A DNA stretch of 64,000 nt from Phytopythium helicoides. Lineage: Eukaryota > Oomycota > Peronosporomycetes > Pythiales > Pythiaceae. The DNA is taken from positions 310,001 through 374,000 of the forward strand of contig JANFNE010000020.1 in assembly GCA_024867545.1 (NCBI GenBank), given 5' to 3'. Position 1 is the stretch's first letter; every line of letters starts with the position of its first letter. This document shows, one piece after another, positions 22,099 to 33,671 of this stretch. A program made the translations under genes and the position numbers. The notes beneath the pieces are model-generated. The model was not told the origin of the DNA. It saw only the letters and a program-made list of their open reading frames with translations, and ran no database searches.

Positions 22099-22608
22099 AT
22101 GTCTTCCCCCGAGAGCGACGTGGTCATGACGGAGCAGCAGGCGGAGTCGCCCACCGAGACGTCGGCGCTGCACTCGAACATCAAGAGCAAGGGCCAGAAC
22201 AGCTACTACTACGCGCACAAGAAGCGCGAAGACGTCGAGATCCATGAGTGGGACGGCAACGCGCAGCCGCGGCTGCTCAAGAAGCAGCAGGTCGATGTCG
22301 AGGCTGTGGGAGAGCCCACCGAGGCCATCACCAACTACGCGTGGGCCGACGGCAAGAAGCGCGTGTCGGTGTATGTGACGCTGCCCAACATTGGCAGCCA
22401 CCCAGAGGAGAACACGCAGATCGACTGGACCGCCAGCAGCCTCACGCTGCGCGTCAAGGGCTACGAGGGCAAGACCCGCGTGCTTGGCATCCCCAAGCTG
22501 CACGACGAGATCTCGGACGTCAAGATCAAACGCAAGGAGAGCCAGCTGGTGCTGCAGCTCGTCAAAGCCAAGGAGCTCACGTGGTACAACCTCAAGAAGG
22601 ACTCGTGA
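22099..22608 (+). CDS. CACYBP: CS-domain protein, CacyBP/SIP-like
   Basis: Single exon, 169 aa, with ATG at 22099. Residues about 75-165 form a CS (CHORD-SGT1/p23) beta-sandwich: ITNYAWADGKKRVSVYVTLP, then TLRVKGYEGKTRVLGIPKL and LVLQLVKAKELTWYNL. The order and wording match calcyclin-binding protein/SIP, an adaptor linking Siah-type ubiquitin ligases, Skp1 and Hsp90-type clients. The N-terminal dimerisation helices of animal CacyBP are replaced by a short acidic, Ser/Thr-rich leader. No C-terminal SGS domain is present, so it is shorter than animal CacyBP (about 228 aa). A p23-like co-chaperone is the alternative. Confidence 0.7.
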   Translation: MSSPESDVVMTEQQAESPTETSALHSNIKSKGQNSYYYAHKKREDVEIHEWDGNAQPRLLKKQQVDVEAVGEPTEAITNYAWADGKKRVSVYVTLPNIGSHPEENTQIDWTASSLTLRVKGYEGKTRVLGIPKLHDEISDVKIKRKESQLVLQLVKAKELTWYNLKKDS

Positions 22609-22739
22609 GCCTCCTCACCGCTCTAGTTTGTTAATTGCATGTGCTCGCTCAATGCAAGCTTCTAGATGTTCACGGACGCGTTCAAGCTGTACTCGATTTC
22701 GATAGTCGATCTGTATCAGATCCGCCGGAAGTGGGCTAA

Positions 22740-24110
22740 TCAGTCGTATTGGACCTCGGTAGTGTACAGGACTTCGCCGTCCTTGTCCAAGAACTGCACG
22801 ATAAACTGCTCATCGGTGATATGCACCGACATGAAGCCGTGCGTCATGGCTGCGTGCACCAGGTCTGGGCTGCTGCGAGCGTTCGGCTTGAGTGTGTGGA
22901 TACGGTATCCGCCAGCACCAGACACAAAGTAGTTGCGCGTCCAGCGGTCTTCGACCTTCTTCAGGTGCTGCAGCGAGTGGTCGTGGCCGCTAAAGTAGGC
23001 GTGGACGCGGTGCTTCTTCAGAAGCGGGTCGAGGTTCTGAATAAGTTCCTCTGTGTCGGCGTTACCCGCAAAGCTGTACACGGCCCAATGCCCCGTTACG
23101 ATCGTCCACATCTTGTCGACGCCGTCCGGCTTTGGTGCGCTGAGTGCCTTGTCGATCCACTTGTACTGCTCTAAGCGCGCTTCAGCTGACGTTTGCTGGT
23201 TCATGAGCTCGTTGCATCGCACGTTGCGTGGCTCTGTGCCGCACACTAGGTCGCAGGCGTCAACAACGACTATGCGAAGGATTGTTCTTGGGGCCACTGG
23301 CCGCTCAACGACGTAGTAGCGCTGTGGCATGTACCAGAGCGACTGCTCCTGCTTTGCATATTGGAGCATTGCGCTCACTGAGCCTTCACAGTCATGGTTT
23401 CCGATCCTGTGTGTTGTAATAGGTAGTAATAAGCGCCGTGAAGCAGTGAGATGACGAGAGGTGAAAGCGCACACTCACACAATATACCACGGCACTTGCA
23501 GGCTCTCGTGAGAATACATCTATGGTGCGTAGCAACCCATCAGAGCAAACCGTCACGACGGTTCATAGCTGCCAGACTCACCTTCTCAAAGCGTGACGCA
23601 AGTACATCGTCTCTGGCGGTCTTGATCCTGTCGTTCAGCACGCATTCATCAGTCTCCATTGAATCCCTCCTCGCGGATACGCCTCCAGCCTCACCCGTGC
23701 TCGTAGATCTGGTCGCCCGTAGACAGCACGAACGCCGGTGGCGGGTCAAGAGCGGCCGCAAACTTCTCGAGCGTGCGCGCGACCTGCTTCTGCGGGTCGT
23801 CGCCCGTCCCGTAGTCTCCCATGACGAGGAAGTTGGTCGAGTCCGGGAACGCGTCCTCGGACGTCACGGCCGTGGCCTTCGCCCTCGCATTGCCGCCGGC
23901 CGCCGGTCGCCCCGCGCTCGCCGACGCCGAGCCCAAGTCCCCGCCGTAGTACATGAGCACGAGCAGCAGCCAGAGCGCGAGGATGCCGAGCGTGGCGCCG
24001 CGCGCGCAGCGCTCGTAGCGGCCGTACGAGTACGCGGCGCTCCTGCCTCGTCTCAGCTTCTTGTCGTCCGCGTCGTCCGCTGCATGCGCGCCTCCTTCCT
24101 CCAGCAGCAT
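22740..24110 (-). CDS. Purple (tartrate-resistant type) acid phosphatase
   Basis: Four exons: 23695..24110, 23582..23627, 23479..23519 and 22740..23406 (introns 67, 62 and 72 nt). Together they give about 389 aa. This dinuclear-metal phosphatase family hydrolyses phosphomonoesters outside the cell or in vacuoles. All metal-ligand motifs are visible in order: GDYGTGD, GDQIYE, GNHD (joined across the last intron), TGHW and SGHDH. A membrane segment near residue 40 (LGILALWLLLVLMYYGG) is a signal anchor, putting the enzyme in the lumen or outside. The small internal exons of 46 and 41 nt are fixed by phase and by the family pattern PWYIVIGNHD. It diverges from CMP-KDO synthetase across only 106 bp. 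Confidence 0.85.
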
Positions 24111-24216
24111 GGCGCTTCGTCGCCTCCGGCCCGGAGCTCAAGTGCGTGCGTGACCGTTTCGCCTTCAGATACGCGGCGAACTTAGCGGCCGCACTTTGCC
24201 TCGAGCCAGCCCCGCC
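24111..24216. promoter_or_regulatory. Divergent promoter, acid phosphatase / KDSB
   Basis: Only 106 bp separate the two start codons, so both promoters and 5' UTRs overlap. The stretch is GC-rich. I do not see a clear CCAAT or TATA element. Confidence 0.35.
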
Positions 24217-25057
24217 ATGACGACCAAGAAGGCGCTGGCGGTCATCCCGGCGCGCCTGGGCTCCTCGCGCTTCCCCGGCAAGCCGCTGGCCCAGTTCTTC
24301 GGCCGCGCGATGATCGAGCACACGTACGAGGCCGCGGCGCGCGCGCAGTCGCTGGCCAAAGTGGTGGTGGCCAGCGACAGCGCGCAGGTGCTCGGCGTCA
24401 TTGAGCAGCTGGGCGGCGCCACGGTGCTGACGGGCGACTGCGCGACCGGCACGGACCGCATCGTGCAGGCGCTGCGCTCCATGGACCCGCAGGAGCTGGA
24501 CGAGTACGACGTGGTCGTCAACGTGCAGGGCGACGAGCCCGGCGTGAACCCGAGGCATATCGACCTGTGCGTCGAGGCGCTGCGCCAGGGCCCGCCGGAG
24601 GCCGTCATGAGCACGCTCGCCACGCCTATAGTGGACGAAGAAGACGCGCGCAGTCGGAACGTCGTCAAGTGCGTCAGCGACAGCAGCGGGTGAGCGGTTA
24701 TTGCTGCCTGTGTGCGCTTGTCGAGGACGGCATTGGAGTGCTGACCTAGTCGACTGTCGTGGCAGCAACGCGCTGTACTTCTCTCGCGCGCTCATCCCGC
24801 ACTCCAAGGATGGCGCGTTCTCGCCCGACAAGCACACGTACCTGCGCCACGTAGGCATGTACGTGTTCCGCAAGCAGTTCCTGCTCGAGTTCCCGTCGCT
24901 GCCGCCGTCGCCGCTGGAGGACTCCGAGGACCTGGAGCAGCTCCGCGTGCTCTCAGCCGGCCACAAGATCCGCCTCGTGCAGGTCGCCTCCACACTGCCA
25001 GGCGTCGACACCAAGGCCGACCTGCTCGCCCTGCAGCAGCAGTGGCCGCGCTCATGA
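24217..25057 (+). CDS. kdsB: CMP-KDO synthetase
   Basis: Two exons, 24217..24689 and 24766..25057 (76-nt intron), give about 254 aa, the usual length of KdsB. The enzyme activates 3-deoxy-D-manno-octulosonate with CTP to CMP-KDO. The nucleotide-binding start AVIPARLGSSRFPGKPLA is diagnostic, followed by ATGTDRIVQAL, NVQGDEPGVNP and GNALYFSRALIPH (across the junction). HVGMYVFRKQFL and the ending PGVDTKADLLAL complete the pattern. KdsB is known from Gram-negative bacteria and from plants, where KDO enters pectin. A spliced copy here shows it is a resident nuclear gene. No other KDO gene is in the window, so the product's fate is unknown. ATG 24217 is the first in-frame ATG. Confidence 0.9.
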
Positions 25058-25137
25058 GACCCACCCACTTCAACTCAAATAGCATGTAGACACGTCAGAG
25101 ATTTCCCGCACAATGATTGGCCAAATTCGATCACGAG

Positions 25138-27456
25138 ATGGATAAGTTCGCATTCGAACCTAGCGCCATTCCGCCCATGTCACCGACCTCGCTTCATCAC
25201 TCTGAAGAAGCCGTGGTGGAGCGCAGTGCTGCTGCGGAGACCATGGACGCGGAGGTGGCGACGCCGGTGGCCACGACGGGCAGCGCCGTGCTCGACGGCG
25301 TGGTGAGCGCGACGGCGTCGGCGGCTGTTGCGGCTGTCACGGGCAACGAGAAGACCAGCCAGAACGCCGAGTGGACGCGCATCGAGCTGTTCGTGATCGC
25401 CAGCCTGCAGCTCGTGCTCGTGCTCGTTGCCTACCGCCTGGACCGCCAGAAGTACCCGGCGCTCATCTCCGAGTCGGCCTGGGCCATGTTCTTCGGCGTC
25501 TTGGTGCGTGTGCTGTTTGGAAGACGATGAAGGAGGCAAGTTTAGGTGGCTAACGAGCGCTGCTGTGTTGACTTGGGTCTGTGCTAACAGTTCGGCGTCG
25601 CGCTGCGCCTCATCTCGCCAATTGTACGAACTGCTGATGCCTCCTTCGTGATGATGGCTTTTCGAGGTGGTGACTGACGATTGCGATGTCCTCCTCCTCA
25701 GGAATCCCTCAAGAATGGACTCAACCCAGAGGTTCTCTTCTACGCGTACGTGACTCGCTTCGGAAACTAGTGTCACCATGGTGAGATCTAATCATGCTAT
25801 AACTGTTGCATGTAGCCTGTTGCCGCCGATTATTCTTGAAGCAGGATTCAACATGAAGAAGAGAGGATTCTTTTCCAATTTCTCGGCGATCATGCTGCTG
25901 GCCATTGTTGGCACACTCATTGCGACGTTCATCACGGGTGGCGCGCTCATCTGGATGGGAAATGCGGGTCTTATCACCAAGCTGACAGCGACAGAAGCGT
26001 ATCTGTACGGATCGCTGATCTCCGCTGTTGACCCTGTTGCGACCCTGTCGGTATTCAAGAAAAATGGCGCGCCATCGCTCCTGTTCAACCTGGTATTTGG
26101 CGAGAGTATGCTCAACGACGGTGTTGGTACGTGCAGAGTGTATTTGTTGTTTATATGATAAGGAGTGATACTAATTTGACGAATCATCTGTCCAGCCATC
26201 GTTGCGTTCTCGCTCTTCCAACATCTTATCAACGAGGGCAATGGCGACGTTACCTTGCATGATGCAAGTGTTATCATTTTCAAAGTCCTCGGCATTGGGC
26301 TCGGCTCTGTCGGCCTCGCTGCCGTCGTTTGCTTTACATCGGCGTTCCTGCTCAAGCAAGCCGACCCTGCGCTTCGCCAGTACCCGTCGTACGAAATTTC
26401 GATTGTGCTGTTATCGGCGTATCTGAGTTACGTTGCTGCCGACCTCGCGGGACTCAGTGGCATTGTTGCTTTGTTTTTCTCGGGTGTCTTGATGAGCCAC
26501 TATCACCTGTATAACATTGCGGACGAAAGCGCCACTGCTTTGCGACACTTACTGTCAACTGCTGCTTTTATGGCCGAGAACTTCGTGTTCATCTACATGG
26601 GCGTCAGCGTCGTTGCGTACTCGGAGTACTTCACGTGGGACTGGGGCTTCATCTTCGTCAACATGATAGCTATCGTGATTGCAAGGATGTTCAACACCTT
26701 CCCGATGTGTCTGCTCGCCAACCTGGGGCGTCCGGAAAACGACAAGATCCAGTGGAGCTACATGTTTGTCATCTGGTTCGCGGGTCTGCGTGGTGCTATC
26801 GCATTTGCGCTAGCACTCAACGTCAATGTGCCGAACGACATCCACCGCACTGTAATTCAAAGCACGACCCTGTTCACCGTCATGTTCACCACCCTGGTAC
26901 GTGAGTACAACCCCCTGCTTCGGAATGAAGAACCTGACAAAATGTTTGCTTTAGGTGTTCGGCATGGGGACAAGCCCAGTTCTTCGGTTTTTCGGCTTGA
27001 CGACTCAGCAAACTGGCGAGCTAGAGTTTGACGAGTACGTGGTTTTGTGGGCTCCGTTCGACTCTGTGTATCTCCATCTAACACAATTTGGTGCCTCAAC
27101 ACAGCGAGGGTGCCGCGGACCGTCTGCTGTCTGATGACGAAGACGAGCACGATGCTGATTCTTCTTTCCATCAACTCGGCATGGCAGCTCGCCGCGTGCA
27201 GCGCAGTGGTATTCACGGTTTGTGGGAGCGCATGGACGAGAAATACCTCAAGCCTGTGTTTGGTGGTCAACCACGGAATCAACAACCGACAAAGGAGACG
27301 GAGATGAAGAACCGAACATCCAAGCAGAACGGGAAGTCGTCCAAGTCGGCGTTCCCGAGGTCGCCCAATTCTCGCCGCGACCAGAACGGGGTTCCAACGT
27401 CGCCCATGTCGATGGCGGAGGTGGCCGACTCGCACGAGGCGTCCGACCAGGTATAG
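25138..27456 (+). CDS. Na+/H+ exchanger (CPA1 / NHE family)
   Basis: Seven exons: 25138..25503, 25591..25623, 25702..25745, 25816..26126, 26196..26896, 26955..27034 and 27105..27456, with phases consistent throughout, giving about 628 aa. NHE antiporters exchange Na+ or K+ for H+ to set cytosolic or endosomal pH. The core is intact: LLPPIILEAGFNMKK, SLISAVDPVATLSVFK (transport-site Asp) and FGESMLNDGVAIV. Further on are LSGIVALFFSGVLMSHY, TAAFMAENFVFIYMG and VIWFAGLRGAIAFALAL. The form resembles endosomal NHE5-7/plant NHX5-6 types. Exon 2 is a 33-nt micro-exon encoding FGVALRLISPI. The C-terminal 120 residues are hydrophilic and basic, a likely regulatory tail. ATG 25138 follows an ATTGG box at 25116-25120. 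Confidence 0.88.
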
Positions 27457-27589
27457 ACCATGTAATTTGACAGGTATTGAGTCCTGCCAGGAAAGGCACA
27501 ATCACGTTTTCCGAATATATGCATTTGCGGATTATTCTTTGTAGCAGAGGTTTTTGCTTCTGTCGCTTTTTCAGTCCAAAATCGCGAAA

Positions 27590-28377
27590 ATGGCCGGTGT
27601 GTCGGACGAGATGCGCGCGCTCATGGAGGCGCAGCGGCGGCTGCACGACTCGGTGCTGCGCGTGCAGCGGCAGATCGAGGAGGAGGAGGCCGCATACCTG
27701 GAGGACACGGCGCACGGCAACATCGTGCGTGGCTGGGACGGCTTCATCGACAGCAAGCCGAACCGCAAGGAGGCGCTCAACCCCAAGAAGACCAAGCCGT
27801 ACGCCGAGGCTGAGCACCTCTTCTCGGCCTGCTGCAGCTACACCGAGCTGGCGAAAGAGCCCACGTTCGACCTCGTCAACTACTCGGGCTCCAGAGAGGA
27901 ACTGTGGGTCTCACTCAAGTTTTTTGTGCATGTAGCAGCTCCTCCATCTGACTGATTTTTGTTGTGCTTGCAACTTCCAACAGGACGGGGAGACGGAGGC
28001 TGACGGTGACGCTCGCGGGTGGCGCCAAGATTTCGTCCGAGATTCCTGCGAGTAGCGTCACTCATGGATCCAGCAGCAGCGGCAGTGGCGGGAAACTAGC
28101 GTCCATGAAGACCGGAGGTGTCCGGAGCCACGTTCCGGGCAAGGACAGTAAACTTCACAAGAAGCGCAAGCGCGAGCACCAGCACATGGTGGCCTCGCAC
28201 CTGCTGAACAAGGGCAATGGAGGGAATTTCAGTGACGCGAGTACGGCTGCCTCGGCCGAGGACGATGATGTAACTGGGACGGCGTCGTCTTCGTCTGCGC
28301 CGGAGACACCGGTGCGCAGTCGAGCAGATTCTGTCGAGTCGATAGTGGGTGGAGACGACATCATGGATGTGTTGTGA
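27590..28377 (+). CDS. MEAF6: Eaf6-type chromatin subunit
   Basis: Two exons, 27590..27903 and 27984..28377 (80-nt intron), give about 235 aa. Eaf6 is a small subunit of NuA4/TIP60-type and related histone acetyltransferase complexes. The family core lies in exon 1: a coiled-coil helix (DSVLRVQRQIEEEEAAYLED) followed by GNIVRGWDGFIDSK and then AEHLFSACCSYTEL. Exon 2 adds a basic, NLS-like stretch (KLHKKRKREHQHMVASHLL) and a Ser/Asp-rich tail. The 5' end lies about 130 bp after the exchanger stop; the 3' end is convergent with the next gene. Confidence 0.8.
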
Positions 28378-28564
28378 GAGCTAGATACATCAATGGGATT
28401 GATCTCGCATGTCCTGTATTACTTAGTGCTCGAAAGCTGCCTACCCTGCCGCCACTACTACGAAGGGGATGCGGCAGGCACGAAAAGGAGAATAAACAAT
28501 AAACTGCGGCGGCACGCCCTTGGCCACCATCATCAAGTCGGCGACGCTCCAAGAACTATGACAA

Positions 28565-31500
28565 TCACTTGCGACCGTCGAACGACGCAAGGAGAACTTC
28601 GAGGTCCTTTGTCGTCTGGCGGAAAAACCCGTCGTAGTTATACTGTACGACCGAACAAAGTGGTTAGATGCCGATTCTTTCGTTCATCGCAGCAACGAAG
28701 GCATGACGCGTACCTCAAAAATGTAGTCAAGCTGTTGAGGCGGAACGACAATGTCGGGGAACTTGACGTAGCCCTGTCATTACAAATCAGTGTCAGTCAG
28801 AACAACTCAACCTCGCCATTCAAAAACAAAGCCATAGACGTACCCGTAGTCTATCGTTGACCATCCCAACAGACTCGATCGTGCTCTTGAGACTCTGGAA
28901 CAAGTGCGAGATGCTGTTTAAGTGGAGGTCCAGCTGACTGCGCAGCTGCGTCATGTATTCGCCGTGCGTCAGGATCGCCGCAGAGGGTGCGGAAGAGCCG
29001 CCAAAGCGCGCTGATAGCTCGTTGAGCGAGTTGTACGCATAGGCACCCATGCCAATGACATCATCCGATTCGCGATGATTAGTCAGCGGCATCGACAGAA
29101 TACCAGCCTTCATCTTGGAGCACTCAGAGACGATCTGCTTGTAGCTGTTTAGAAGAGCGTCCATTTCCAGCTCAAATCCGTGTAGACTTGCACCCATCCG
29201 ACGGTAGGCAAGTGTCATTCCCGGGATGCTCTTGGTCTCGTCGACAATCCGTCGCTGGAGTACAACGATGCAGCTCAGAACCGAACGAATATGCTTCTGG
29301 AGGACCTGCTGCAGGCGAGTTCGGTGCTGACGCACGCGGACGAGCAAATCACTGGAGCATGGAACTCCAGTAGTGGTGTAGATCGAGCACAGCACAATGA
29401 ACGCATCGAAATCGCCTTCATCGATGGAGGATGTGTGATATGATGTTCGCACGCCCCACGACAACTGGCCGATACGCTGAATCGACTGGCGAACCAACAA
29501 AAGAGTGTCCAGAACACCTCCCTGCGCTGCGGCAATATCTTCCGTCAGGCTGCTCGAGGAGCCCGAGGAAAGTGGCTCTCGGTCGACTCCTGCACCATCG
29601 TCGTCTTCATCAGTGTCAGAATTTTGGGGACTCCGAGTATCTTTCCGGTTGGATGTGGTTGGAACAACCGGTGCTTTCGAGCCATTCATCCACATCACCA
29701 AGGATGCAGCATTCGACCACAATGATTGCGCATCGGACGAGGAAGTCCCATTATCACTACGAGGCTTGACAGGTACCATAGCTTGACTTCCGTTGTTCGC
29801 TACCACCATCTGATTCTCTGCAGCAGGGTCGTCGTCAGGCGTCGATTCTTCTAGGACTTCAAATCGACTGGTTGCAGCAGTAGATGCCATGCTACTCTTC
29901 CGGCGCGTGACGCCACGAGGCTTGTTATTGTTCGACTTGACAACGAGCGCGGTCTGCGTGTTTTCTTGTTCTTCGTCATCAAGCACCTCAATCACCGGAG
30001 ATTCCTGTATGTCTCCGTTCGCAATCTGCATCGCAACGATCCTAAGTATTGAGACGAATACAAACCACTACCATATTTGAGCGTACCTTGTTCTTTGGCG
30101 CATCCTCGATAAAACCTCCACCAAGCGCAGCCGTCACATATCGACAGATCGTGCTGTTCTCCTCCACCCACATGCCAGTCGCTTCACGGAACTGCTTCAG
30201 CATCTTCTGAACATGCGATGGGTCTGCGTTCGCATACATGCGCTGAATGGGCTCAACGCAAGCACCAAAGTCGCGGGCAAGGTACCCTTCCAGTGGGAGC
30301 ACCTTGCTGAAGCTCCATCGCCAAGCCTTCTCTTGGTTCGGCTTCAAGCGATCGAGCTCCCGCACACCAATGCGGGTGAGTTGGCTCACCAACTTGGAGA
30401 TCTCCGACTGAACGGCTTCAAGAGAGTGCATGAGCCGACGAACCTCTTCACCTCCGGGTCCATACACAAGCAAGTCGCCGCCTGGGCCAGCCAGCTGTCG
30501 AGCCTTGCGGCAAGAGACCAGCAAATCGGCCAAAAGCTTCAGTAGACCATGGAGCTTGGTGAACGCTTCAAAGGCCTCGTCCTTCACCTCCTTTCGAAGG
30601 GAAACAACGCCCGAGTTGCTCTGAGACAGGTACTCGGCGGGCGTGATGGCCACCTCATTCGGGTTTGAATTGCGGCGCAGCTGGCGGACCAGCACGCTTG
30701 GCACAATCGCATTCGCTTTCGTGTCGCAGAACACTGGAGCACGGTTCATCTCTTCTTCCTCCTCATTCGTAAGAAGCAGTGGACGAAGTTTATCTTGCTG
30801 TCCCGGCCCCGAAGGCGATTGAGGAAACAGCTCCCTGTGATTCGTTTCCGCAAACAAAAGATCAGATCAATGGCATGCTGAAATCAGGCTAACAGTGCAT
30901 CGTACTGGAACGAAGGCGTCGTCAGAAGCACCTCAAGCATCTGGCCCGACTTGCTTTGCATTGCGTCCTGCGAACATTAGCACCGACACTGTTAGCATAC
31001 TGCTTCGCTCAAAGAGATTCAATCGGTTCTTCCTCACCCTCATTCCCGCATGCTGTTGCGACTGCAGGTTGCTGATAGTGCAGTCGGCTGGCGTATTGGC
31101 CGTGTTACGCAGCACGTAGAACAAAAACTGCACGCCGTGCATGAGTCCATCCGTGCCACGCGCCTCCAGCGTGTGCAGCTGCTCGCGCGCCGACGAGTGC
31201 GCGCGCTCGGTTTCAATCGTCGGCAGCACGCGGTTTTCGATCACGTTACGCACGTCCTTGAGCGTACCGATAAGCGAGCGCTCGCCCGATCCCGAGTGGA
31301 AAATGCCTTGCTGGCCGTGCTGCAATCGGAGCACGTAAGCGTGGCGGCGACGGACGTCCACGAGCGTGGCCTCGGTCGTGCACGAGGCCGGCGCAAGCGA
31401 GCGCATGGCCCAGTCCTTGAATTCCTCCAGCAGCAGCGTGCGCGGGTCGTTCAGGTAGCCCGTGAAGGCGAACGACCGGTCATACCGCTCCTGCAATCGT

Positions 31501-31842
31501 CGAGACCACGCCGTTAGCTCGCTTTGAACAAACCCTTCACGGTGGCGACAAGCAACGCACCCTCTGGTAAGCGCAAATGGAGGAGATGATGGCCTCTGCG
31601 GGGTTCCGCAGCAGGCCGACGACGTCCTGCATCTTGCGCAGGTACGAGTTCTCGTCGAAGTCCGAGATGGTGGGGCGGTAGAGCGGGTAGAACGAGTCGT
31701 CCATCTTGAGCTGCACGGGCATGTCCTCCTCGCTGACCTCCATGGCCTCGCAGTACGCCTGGTGCACGAAGTGCATCTGGTCCGCCTCCAGCTGCGAGTA
31801 GCTGTTGCTGAACGGGTTCAGCCGGATGCCCCAGCCCGACAT
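28565..31842 (-). CDS. Conserved hypothetical protein, seven exons
   Basis: I assembled seven exons: 31561..31842, 31038..31490, 30906..30967, 30087..30834, 28844..30025, 28714..28773 and 28565..28642. Introns are 61-71 nt and every phase matches, giving about 954 aa. The short last exons encode GYVKFPDIVVPPQQLDYIFE and YNYDGFFRQTTKDLEVLLAS before the stop. The product is soluble and mostly helical, with low-complexity acidic/Ser linkers. It has no signal peptide, membrane span or domain I recognise. The N-terminus is MSGWGIRLNPFSNSYSQLEA. Helix density with two long helical blocks would suit a scaffold or tether subunit, but I will not assign one. A long plus-strand frame overlapping its 3' exons is a shadow. 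Confidence 0.65.
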
Positions 31843-32528
31843 GATGCTGCCGCCTTCTCCTGCTTATCAGCGCTGGCCTTTCCCGTCGATTCTTTCGCGC
31901 GCGTCGGCCTCTATATGCGCCTCCGACGCGCCGCTCCCAACTGGTCGACGGCTCGGAGCTCCCGCTGGCTGGGGCTGTCGCCTTCTCTGCCTCGGCCGGG
32001 CGACCGCCGCGAAGTCGCCGCCTTTCTCGCTCTTCGCCAGCGCCGGCGAGATTTTTTCAGGGCGGGCGGGAGAAGGGCGGAATCTCCCGGCCGAACCTCC
32101 CGTTCAAGTGTACGCGGCCGAGCGGATGGGCCGCGCGACTCGGCGTTCGTACCACCCTCGTGCGACATCTCACGAAATATACTTTATCGGAAGCACGCGG
32201 TACGTAGAGGAGGCAACATGGATGCCGAAGATGGGAAGCCCACAGCGGAACGCGCCGCGAAGCGCCGCCGACGCTGGCGCACGTCGCGATCCTTGAGCAT
32301 GGCAGGTGCTGCGAGAGGTGTCGCTCCGTTCCGTGCGCTGAATCAGCCGGCGCGTGGCGCTCGCTCGCCGGCGACGGTGACGGCGACTCGATCATGGCTA
32401 CAGTGCGAAGCGTCGTGACGTCACCGCGGCGGTCGTTATGTCGCACGCTATTCATAGCTCCTCCGCTTCAATGAGACACAGATGGCGTGCGCGTCCTGCA
32501 CAATGCGGCGCTCGCTCGTTCAACTTCA
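31843..32528. other. Divergent intergenic region, GC-rich
   Basis: These 686 bp between two divergent start codons carry overlapping GC-rich open frames of up to 218 codons on both strands. Their composition is Arg/Ser/Pro/Ala-biased without family resemblance. I call no gene and treat the region as regulatory sequence. Confidence 0.35.
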
Positions 32529-33653
32529 ATGGGGAGCGCGGCGGGCGTGGCGCTGCCGCCCGAGCGCTTGGCGGCGCTGGTGCAGCGCGCGGCGGCGGCG
32601 ACGCACGGCGGGCTGGAGCGCGTGGCGCGCGAGGCGGAGCGCTACTACGCGATTGTGGACGAGCGCGTGCTGGCCAAGGCGCAGCGCGCGGTCGAGGACA
32701 GGGTGCTGCGCCACGTGCGGCGGCTCGCGGACCACGCTGAGGTCGCGTCCAAGCTCTGGTTCGTCAAGGCCGTCTCCACGACCACGATTGCCGAGGCGTT
32801 CGAATTCCAGCCGAGCGAGTGAGGTTCGGCGCGGCTGGCTTCGCGAGGAGGTCGGACTAACCAACGCCAAAGTGTGCAACGCGTAGTCGTCGAGGCGCGC
32901 GACTACGAGGTGTACAACTGCGGCCCTGAGCTGCTCAACGTGCCGTCGTGGAAGAAGGTCGCGCGCGCGCTGGAGCTCAAGGACCCGCAAGTCTCCGACT
33001 TTTTGCTCAACAAGTGCGTGTGGGCATTATGGCAGCCGCCGACGTCGTGGCGAGTCAAGATTGACCAGGTGTTCAACCTCACGGTGTACGTGCGCAAGCG
33101 GCGCAACGACTTTCTCACGGGCGAGCTGCGCGTTGTGCGGCTGCGAGTTGGCAAGAAATGGATCGGCGCACACCACAATGACCATGGGGACTTGCCGTAT
33201 AGCTATCGAAGCCGGTGGCTGCATCGAGTCGACTATGAGGTCGGAGACCAGCCTCTTGCAGCCGAAAGTGTGTTCTTCCAGACAGTGAGCACCGCGTGGA
33301 AGGACTACTTGGACGAATTGTCTCGGCTCCCAAAGGAGGACTTGCGCGCATCGGACGAGACCGGAAATGGCTTCCCATACGATGAGCAAGAGCAGAGGAC
33401 TTCGCTGCGGATCAAATACTTGCTGGAGTCGTCGCTCGAGACGATTCTAGGGGACAAGCGCACACTGTTCCGATCACCACACGAGTACGAGCAATGGCGC
33501 ATGGAGCAAGAAGACGCGGAGGAGCATCGTGAGGGTTGTCTCGATGCAGGCAACTCGTTGGCGGGTCCGTTGCTGCAAGCATCCATCGAAGAGCTCATGG
33601 AGTTCTACGAACTGAAACTCATGACGGACGAAGATGAACCGGTGCTATTCTAG
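32529..33653 (+). CDS. Hypothetical protein, two exons
   Basis: Exons 32529..32818 and 32873..33653 with a 54-nt intron (GTGAGG donor, GGACTAACC branch-like site) give about 356 aa. I do not recognise the family. Exon 1 is helical (ERVAREAERYYAIVDERVLAKAQ). Exon 2 begins VQRVVVEARDYEVYNCGPELL, then has a beta-rich stretch (SWRVKIDQVFNLTVYVRKRRND) and an acidic helical end. No signal peptide or membrane segment is visible. ATG 32529 is the first in frame; a GTG lies upstream at 32487. It is convergent with the next gene, 18 bp apart. Confidence 0.6.
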
Positions 33654-33671
33654 CAAATGTACAATATGTAG

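Noticed and set aside
23746..25068. 440-codon reverse-strand frame over acid phosphatase exon 1 and KDSB
   Set aside because: Shadow of GC-rich coding on the other strand; translation is Arg/Ala/His-biased with no family pattern, and it crosses a well supported gene and promoter.
28393..28860. 155-codon plus-strand frame
   Set aside because: Covers the last two exons of the reverse-strand gene, whose phases and introns are coherent.
31762..32418. 218-codon plus-strand frame
   Set aside because: Overlaps the first exon of the 28565-31842 gene on the other strand; Arg/Ser-biased translation without resemblance.
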